Source: JAHIVB01 sp964574705 (GTDB taxonomy: Bacteria; Bacillota_I; Bacilli_A; Izemoplasmatales; Hujiaoplasmataceae). From it: a stretch of 28,010 nucleotides of DNA. Below the pieces are notes generated by a model. It saw only the letters and a list, made by a program, of their open reading frames with translations, was not told where the DNA came from and did no database searches. Shown piece by piece: positions 23,145 through 28,010 of the stretch; the first letter of the stretch is position 1, and each line of letters opens with the position of its first letter. Both the position numbers and the translations under genes were made by a program. The stretch is taken from the NCBI GenBank assembly GCA_964574705.1, contig CAZNOO010000021.1, forward strand, positions 1 through 28,010. The letters are read 5' to 3'.

Positions 23145-24924
23145 ATTCCGGTATTTTTTGAATAAAGCCTGAAATCAATGCGTATTCATTATCATACCAT
23201 GAAAGTTCGACATAATAATTCCCGGGTTCAAGATGTGTAACTAATGAAATGCAATCAGGAACGATTAATGCCCCGGTCTCTGAATAAATCGGAATTGCGA
23301 CCAACATATTATCATGTTCCTCAAGTCCGGTCATTTCCATGAAGTCTATCATAAATATATAATCTGCTTCTTCTGAAATCGAAAACTTGATTCTTTGAAT
23401 CGAGTGACCTGGTCCAAATGCGGCAATCGGTGTTACGAATTCAAGAGGTTGAGCATCATCAAGATACACATTAAACTCTTTCATCAAGTTATAATCAGTT
23501 TCCAAATCGTCGAATGGAACGAACTCAAAGGCAATTTCGTAATCTGATGCGTAGGTTCCTGAAACAGTAACAATGAAATCTTGACCTTGTTCTACGATAA
23601 AATATTGTTCTCCATCAGTTTTTATTCTCGTGATTGAGTGGTTCCAAATAATATAAACGCCTTGGTCGGATGAAATATTTACTCCGGTAAACTTCAACAC
23701 CCCTCCGGGCGAGTTAATCTGAAGCAGATGATAATCTGACACGTCTGATTGAATGTGTCCTGAAATGGTGCCATCCGCTATTATCGGGTCCAAAATCGTT
23801 CCAATCTCCTCTTCTGGAAACATAAAAGAGGCAACGGTATTATTGCTCGTCTCTCGAACAGCTCCATTAAAGTAATATGTTCCAGCTTCGGTGATTTTAT
23901 AATATGGCGTAGCTTCAATGATGTCTCCGTCCTCGTTAAGCAATGTTGAATCTTGCGTCAAAGACATGTTTTGTACACAATAAAAGGAGTAGTATCCTGG
24001 TTCCAGTTGATATTTAACGTAATTGTCTGAAGAAGCATACATATAGATTTTCGCAGGTTCTCCAGCGGTATAAATTGGCATATCGTCTGAAATTGATTCA
24101 TTTGAGGACAAATAGTAATCATCTACGTTGTATGTGAAAGGAGTCAGTGAAGAAGGAAATGAGAGATCGGATTCGAATGACACCGTTAGTCCATTTGCAT
24201 AGGTGCCTTGCAGAATAACATCAATCCAATATTCAAAATGAAGCCCTGAATTATTTTCAAGAAAATCATAAGTCAGATGAATCATTGCGCTTTCGTAGGA
24301 ATCATTTTTGTCAATCGTAAGGCCGTGAAAGAATTCTTGATATTTTGGATCTTCAAACAAATAAGACAAAGGGAAAGCGATTGAAAAATGATTCTCTCCA
24401 TCTAATTCATAGTCAACTTCCGAAAAAAAGACATCATAATACTCATAAGGGTTGAATGATTCTTCAACATAATTATCGTAGGTAGCAGCTGTCTCAGTAA
24501 AGAATAGATGATCGTTATCATTGTTGTGAATTAGAAAATTATTCCCAAGTTTTTCAATCATTTTCCATTCTTCAAAGGAATGATTGTCGGAATATTCTCC
24601 ATAATAATAAAGATTATTCACATCATATAAATCTGACCCGGTGTAACGATAGTATACGTAATCTACACCAATAGAATTATAGTGAATGGTTGAATCAAGG
24701 GAATTGTTCATTTGAAATATACCCAATTCTTCATTTGCTTGATACATTTCCCGAATACGATTATATAAAATCAATTGATTGCCCGTTAAATTCAATTGGG
24801 TTGTAGTTACGGTAGTCGTTGTACTAGTGTTCGATGTGGTTATTTCCGAAGTTGTTTGATTGACACATCCTAATAACGTAAAAGAAATAAATAGGACAAA
24901 AATGAACTTGATTTTATTTTGCAT
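23143..24924 (-). CDS. Secreted lipoprotein of unknown function
   Basis: The 593-residue protein starts MQNKIKFIF with a hydrophobic signal and the lipobox LLGC, giving lipidated C20. A Thr/Ser-rich linker (about 25-45) follows. Residues 50-260 are rich in Tyr, Asp and Glu and predicted mainly beta. The C-terminal half looks like three beta-sandwich units with GxY and Y-x-F/V strands (around EPGYYSFYCV, GQDFIVTVSGTY and EPGNYYVELSW), reminiscent of PPC-type domains. I do not recognise a family. The start is ATG at 24922-24924, with GGGAGA 8 bases upstream; an in-frame ATG at 24948 would add eight residues lacking a binding site. It probably sits on the outer face of the membrane. Confidence 0.75.
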   Translation of the reverse strand: MQNKIKFIFVLFISFTLLGCVNQTTSEITTSNTSTTTTVTTTQLNLTGNQLILYNRIREMYQANEELGIFQMNNSLDSTIHYNSIGVDYVYYRYTGSDLYDVNNLYYYGEYSDNHSFEEWKMIEKLGNNFLIHNNDNDHLFFTETAATYDNYVEESFNPYEYYDVFFSEVDYELDGENHFSIAFPLSYLFEDPKYQEFFHGLTIDKNDSYESAMIHLTYDFLENNSGLHFEYWIDVILQGTYANGLTVSFESDLSFPSSLTPFTYNVDDYYLSSNESISDDMPIYTAGEPAKIYMYASSDNYVKYQLEPGYYSFYCVQNMSLTQDSTLLNEDGDIIEATPYYKITEAGTYYFNGAVRETSNNTVASFMFPEEEIGTILDPIIADGTISGHIQSDVSDYHLLQINSPGGVLKFTGVNISSDQGVYIIWNHSITRIKTDGEQYFIVEQGQDFIVTVSGTYASDYEIAFEFVPFDDLETDYNLMKEFNVYLDDAQPLEFVTPIAAFGPGHSIQRIKFSISEEADYIFMIDFMEMTGLEEHDNMLVAIPIYSETGALIVPDCISLVTHLEPGNYYVELSWYDNEYALISGFIQKIPE

Positions 24925-24970
24925 TTGAGTTCTCCCTGTCTTCATCATTAAATATTGATATTCAATGTAT

Positions 24971-24976
24971 ATTATA
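24971..24976 (-). promoter_or_regulatory. Possible -10 box for the lipoprotein gene
   Basis: A consensus TATAAT on the minus strand lies 46 bases before the chosen ATG, just downstream of the transporter terminator. No convincing -35 is present. Confidence 0.4.
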
Positions 24977-24990
24977 CGCCAGATGATACA

Positions 24991-25022
24991 AAAAGAAAAG
25001 GCAATTCGGGATGAATCGCCTT
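24991..25022 (-). terminator. Intrinsic terminator of the transporter gene
   Basis: A 10-bp stem (24998-25007 with 25013-25022, one G-U pair) with a 5-base loop is followed on the minus strand by a U-rich run (A-tract 24991-24999). It lies 20 bases past the stop at 25042. Confidence 0.85.
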
Positions 25023-25041
25023 ATTATTTTTTGAAAATACA

Positions 25042-26640
25042 TTAATCCATATCGACGTCAAAACTCTCTAAAACTGAATCCTTTTTAATAACAACTGCAT
25101 CTCCGTGTTTAACCAATAACATCGTAAAGAATGACAATAGAACGAACAGAGTCGCATAAGGGAACAATATCTTTCTTGAGAATTCATCCATCAAAAGTCC
25201 GGATAAAATCGGTGTCAGAATCTGAGCTGCCATTGAAAATGTGTAATAGTATCCTGTATATTTTCCTACATTGGATCCTTTTGACAATTCTACGACCATC
25301 GGATATGAGTTAACATTGATGGTTGCCCAACCAATACCTGTCAAACCGAAGATGACATACATGAGAGCTGCGGTGTCAACGGTCAAGAAATAGATTGATC
25401 CAAAACAGAAGGTAAGTAAAGCAATACCAATAAGAATTGTCTTTTTGCGACCAATCTTTGTCGCAATAATACCAATTGGAATGAACGCTAGCAATGCTGC
25501 TGCTTGAGCTATCAACAATGGTGTTGCATATCCCAAATTCAAGACCTTTGGTGCATAATCTGATAGTTTTGTCGTAACTGCATTATATCCAACAAACCAC
25601 AAGAAAACACTACTTAAAATCAAGAATAACGATTTTCTTTTTGCTTTGGAAAGTTCTTCTACACTCTCGTGAAGCACTTCAGCTTCTTTTTCTTCCGTCA
25701 AACCATACTTCAAGTCATCTTCTTCTCTTTTTTTCACTAATTTTGGTTCATTAACTTTCCACAAGAAGAGACCAAGCAATACAAGCATTAACAACCCTAC
25801 TGTCACGAACGCTGGAGCGTAATTGACATAGGATAATTTAGAGAGTCCAAACAGAGAAAGAATCAGAATCGATAAGATGCCTCCAAATGTTCCCATCAAA
25901 TTGATGACGGCATTGGCTTTACTTCTTAACGGTTTTACAACAACGTCTGGCATCAAAGCAACAGCCGGAGATCTAAAGGTGGCCATCGAAACCAAAGCGA
26001 TGAACAACAAGCCCGCAAATGCGATAAATGTAGTGGGGTTATGACTTGTCAACTCCCAAGCACGACCATTCAAATAAGAATAATAGGAATCTTTTAAAAG
26101 GTCTGATTCAGTAGCGCTGAGAGTTGTGTCTGAATCTAGAATCGTCTTCATTGGATAATAGACATCGATTTTAAAAGTTGCGTATGTAATTGAGTCGATA
26201 ACTCCATCCGTTTTTGCTGAAAGACGTTCTGTATTCATTGTATCAATGATGCCGTTCCAATCCGTGATTGTAAGATCCGCGGACTGAATACTTTGATAAT
26301 CGACTTCAATCGATGTGTCTGCCTCAATTTTAAGCGTCTGAACATGATCGGTATATGATAACGCAATGAATGCAAAAGCAGCAACAATCGTACCGACAAT
26401 GATATAAGGCGTTCTTCTTCCGCGTTTTGAGTTTGTCTTGTCAGACAAATGTCCAAACAACGGTAACATGAAAACGGCTAATACATTATCCATTGCCATT
26501 ACAACTCCGGACCAGGTCTGATTCAGTCCAAACTTGTCAATCAAAATCTTTGTGATGATTGAATCGTAGGTTTGCCAAAACAATGATATTAAGAAAAATG
26601 CCAAACCTACATAAAAGACTTTTTTGTAATCTAGTTTCAT
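25042..26640 (-). CDS. MFS transporter, SLC45/GPH-like, with a large extracellular insert
   Basis: The 532-residue membrane protein has twelve likely transmembrane helices. The TM2-TM3 loop reads GHLSDKTNSKRGRRTPYI, typical of sugar:cation symporters of the SLC45 and GPH groups. FRSPAVALMPDVV after TM4 is also typical. Between TM3 (ends about 97) and TM4 (starts about 204) lies an insert of about 105 mostly polar residues on the outer side, where relatives have only a short loop. A charged cytoplasmic loop (about 300-335) separates the two halves. A disaccharide or glycoside is a likely substrate but cannot be assigned. GAGGTG precedes the ATG. It is a single-gene unit. Confidence 0.85.
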   Translation of the reverse strand: MKLDYKKVFYVGLAFFLISLFWQTYDSIITKILIDKFGLNQTWSGVVMAMDNVLAVFMLPLFGHLSDKTNSKRGRRTPYIIVGTIVAAFAFIALSYTDHVQTLKIEADTSIEVDYQSIQSADLTITDWNGIIDTMNTERLSAKTDGVIDSITYATFKIDVYYPMKTILDSDTTLSATESDLLKDSYYSYLNGRAWELTSHNPTTFIAFAGLLFIALVSMATFRSPAVALMPDVVVKPLRSKANAVINLMGTFGGILSILILSLFGLSKLSYVNYAPAFVTVGLLMLVLLGLFLWKVNEPKLVKKREEDDLKYGLTEEKEAEVLHESVEELSKAKRKSLFLILSSVFLWFVGYNAVTTKLSDYAPKVLNLGYATPLLIAQAAALLAFIPIGIIATKIGRKKTILIGIALLTFCFGSIYFLTVDTAALMYVIFGLTGIGWATINVNSYPMVVELSKGSNVGKYTGYYYTFSMAAQILTPILSGLLMDEFSRKILFPYATLFVLLSFFTMLLVKHGDAVVIKKDSVLESFDVDMD

Positions 26641-26679
26641 AATTCACCTCTTCAATAAATTTAATGCACACTTATGGGT

Positions 26680-26688
26680 ATTATATCA
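26680..26688 (-). promoter_or_regulatory. Extended -10 promoter of the transporter gene
   Basis: TGATATAAT on the minus strand (TATAAT at 26680-26685), 39 bases before the ATG. The -35 is poor, as at the other extended -10 sites in this window. Confidence 0.6.
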
Positions 26689-26754
26689 TTTATTTTAAAC
26701 TTGAAATAGAACATTTATGAAAATAAATATGAAAGGGCATTTAAGGCAAAAAAG

Positions 26755-26777
26755 AAAAAGCACGCGAGGTGCTTTTT
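26755..26777 (-). terminator. Intrinsic terminator of the prepilin-like gene
   Basis: AAAAAGCAC (26755-26763) pairs with GTGCTTTTT (26769-26777) around GCGAG. T-rich runs exist on both strands, but only the minus-strand gene ending at 26819 feeds into it. Confidence 0.88.
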
Positions 26778-26818
26778 TATCTTTTCGCTTGGTAACCGCG
26801 CCATAAACGCCTAAGAAT

Positions 26819-27844
26819 TTATGAAATCACGGATATGCCATAAAAATGAGTTGTAACACCCCATGCTCTAAATCCGGTTTGATTCAAATCAACTTGAGAG
26901 GCTAGAATTGAACTTGTAAACGAATAATGGATAATCAATGTATCGTCGACATATACATCAATCGTTTTTGTGTTTAACCCGGTGTCGATGGTTGTAATAA
27001 CGAGTTTCATGGTGTGGGTCGTAGTCCACCATGGATTTTGATTATTCTTAACGCCTCCAGTTAATACCCAATCTCCAGAACCGCCATTGTCAAACAGAAC
27101 ACTAAAGCGAACAACCGGGGCCCCTTCTGAACCATTTGTTCTTGGGCGAATAAGAATCTCCCCATTACTATAGGAGCGATCATATTGGAGAATGTATCCC
27201 GTGTCTTTATTGCTGCCATCAAGGGTAGTTTCAAAAAAGATTCCGTAACCACCCGTTGTTCCTGAAGAAAGTTGGCTTTCAACGGAAATCGTATAATCTG
27301 TTTTCGAGTTGTCAATAAAAAGCAATCCATAACCACTGTCGATACTAGATCCTGTATCTGTAAAACTTCCCGTTGTGATGATTCCACCGTCTTCAACCAC
27401 ATCGACTAACCTCGATACAGAAAAATCATAATTGATCGAAGTTGGCGCAGGAGGATCTTCTGTCAAATCAATCAAAACCCATTCCTGTGTAGGAATATCC
27501 CAAGAAAAGGATGTTGGTGGTAAAGGTTGAGGTAATGAACTTAAGTATCCTTCAGAAAAAAGCAAGGAGATTCTTTCGCCATTGCTGGCCATATCGTCGA
27601 ACATCTCGCTTGTAGAGACGCCTTCTGAGATACTGTAGAGTCTAGTTGCCTCATTTAATGAATGGATAACTTGCTCGTTTGCTTTCGCTTGGGTTCTGTT
27701 AATCAAGGCTCCGATTGAAACAACAGCGATAGCCGTAATGATTCCCATAATAACAATAACGGCTAAAAGTTCAACTAAAGTAACTCCATCATTTCGATGG
27801 ATTAGGGGATTATTAATTCTGTTTTTTGCAGTGAGTTTGTGCAT
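26819..27844 (-). CDS. Type IV prepilin-like protein with C-terminal LamG/jelly-roll-like domain
   Basis: The 341-residue protein carries a class III signal: a 20-residue basic leader ending in G20, then VTLVELLAVIVIMGIITAIA with glutamate at +5. This is the site of cleavage and methylation by a prepilin peptidase, and the following helix packs into a pilus or pseudopilus. After a helical stalk (about 45-75) and a proline-rich linker (about 104-133), the remaining 200 residues look like an all-beta concanavalin-A-like domain (GYGIFFETTLDGSN, TIDVYVDDTLI, FRAWGVTTHFYGISVI). GGGGAG precedes the ATG by 7 bases. No pilus assembly gene is in the window. A role in surface binding is possible but inferred. 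Confidence 0.8.
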   Translation of the reverse strand: MHKLTAKNRINNPLIHRNDGVTLVELLAVIVIMGIITAIAVVSIGALINRTQAKANEQVIHSLNEATRLYSISEGVSTSEMFDDMASNGERISLLFSEGYLSSLPQPLPPTSFSWDIPTQEWVLIDLTEDPPAPTSINYDFSVSRLVDVVEDGGIITTGSFTDTGSSIDSGYGLLFIDNSKTDYTISVESQLSSGTTGGYGIFFETTLDGSNKDTGYILQYDRSYSNGEILIRPRTNGSEGAPVVRFSVLFDNGGSGDWVLTGGVKNNQNPWWTTTHTMKLVITTIDTGLNTKTIDVYVDDTLIIHYSFTSSILASQVDLNQTGFRAWGVTTHFYGISVIS

Positions 27845-27939
27845 GTAAATTCTCCCCTTTCATTAGTATGTTTATCAAGCATATCTATTTTACTACGAAT
27901 TATTAATAACTTAAATGTGAAAATAAAAGAATTACAAAA

Positions 27940-27945
27940 ATTATA
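27940..27945 (-). promoter_or_regulatory. Possible -10 box for the prepilin-like gene
   Basis: TATAAT on the minus strand directly after the upstream terminator's U-tract; it would give a leader of nearly 90 bases. No -35 fits. A TAAAAT closer to the gene (near 27885) is an equally weak alternative. Confidence 0.3.
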
Positions 27946-27953
27946 CGAGCTAC

Positions 27954-27976
27954 AAAAAAAAAGCGCCATTCGGCGC
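27954..27976 (-). terminator. Intrinsic terminator of a gene entering from the window edge
   Basis: GCGCC (27963-27967) pairs with GGCGC (27972-27976) around ATTC, followed on the minus strand by a U9 tract (A-run 27954-27962). Confidence 0.85.
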
Positions 27977-27977
27977 C

Positions 27978-28010
27978 TTAGTTAGTTCTGATTTTTCCTG
28001 CAAGAAATTT
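27978..28010 (-). CDS. Possible C-terminal end of a gene cut by the window edge
   Basis: One minus-strand frame reads ten residues (KFLAGKIRTN) to a TAA at 27978-27980, directly before the terminator at 27954-27976. The position relative to the terminator supports a real gene end, but ten residues are too few to name it. Confidence 0.45.
   Translation of the reverse strand, partial: KFLAGKIRTN

Noticed and set aside
1..28010. UGA read as tryptophan (Mollicutes code 4)
   Set aside because: All proteins are full length under the standard code, and each tryptophan codon I checked in more than ten genes is TGG. The absence of TGA stops is kept as a finding, but reassignment is not shown.

Overview
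The window comes from a low-GC bacterium with Gram-positive-type features. It carries strong GGAGG-type ribosome binding sites, the zinc form of S14, a zinc-LID adenylate kinase, a lipobox lipoprotein, and the S10-spc-alpha gene order of Bacillota. The standard genetic code reads every gene full length. Together with AT-rich spacers and small surface-protein genes, this suggests a Bacillota or Mollicutes-related lineage (Acholeplasma/Izemoplasma/Haloplasma-like). That placement is inference; no rRNA gene is present.

Layout. (1) 1-1400: a single-gene unit for a predicted L-cysteine desulfidase with its own promoter and terminator. (2) 1413-15964: an uninterrupted 30-gene S10-spc-alpha operon on the minus strand, running from rpsJ to rplQ and including secY, adk, map, infA and rpoA. 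It starts at a near-consensus promoter, has a structured leader of about 138 nt, and ends in a strong terminator. (3) 16016-19645: a PLC-X-like membrane-anchored phosphodiesterase overlapping the 3' end of a nuclease-helicase gene. That helicase gene is split by a 100-N assembly gap flanked by an exact 55-bp duplication; removing 155 bp restores one 796-codon frame. (4) 19879-22290: an extended SDR gene and an iron-type alcohol dehydrogenase, each a separate unit. (5) 22341-23144: the only plus-strand gene, a glycerophosphodiester phosphodiesterase, divergent from the dehydrogenase. (6) 23143-27845: a secreted lipoprotein of unknown function, an SLC45/GPH-like sugar transporter with a large extracellular insert, and a type IV prepilin-like protein with a C-terminal beta-sandwich domain. 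(7) The last 33 bases hold the possible end of another minus-strand gene followed by a terminator.

How the parts work together: region 2 makes ribosomes, the Sec channel, the RNA polymerase alpha subunit and the enzymes that mature new proteins. The remaining genes are a loose set of metabolic, repair and cell-surface functions, mostly in single-gene transcription units with extended -10 promoters. I see no CRISPR array, tRNA, rRNA, insertion sequence or defence island. The points most worth checking are the absence of any TGA stop among 39 complete genes, the S10 leader structure, the artefactual gap in the helicase gene, and the pilin and transporter domain architectures.
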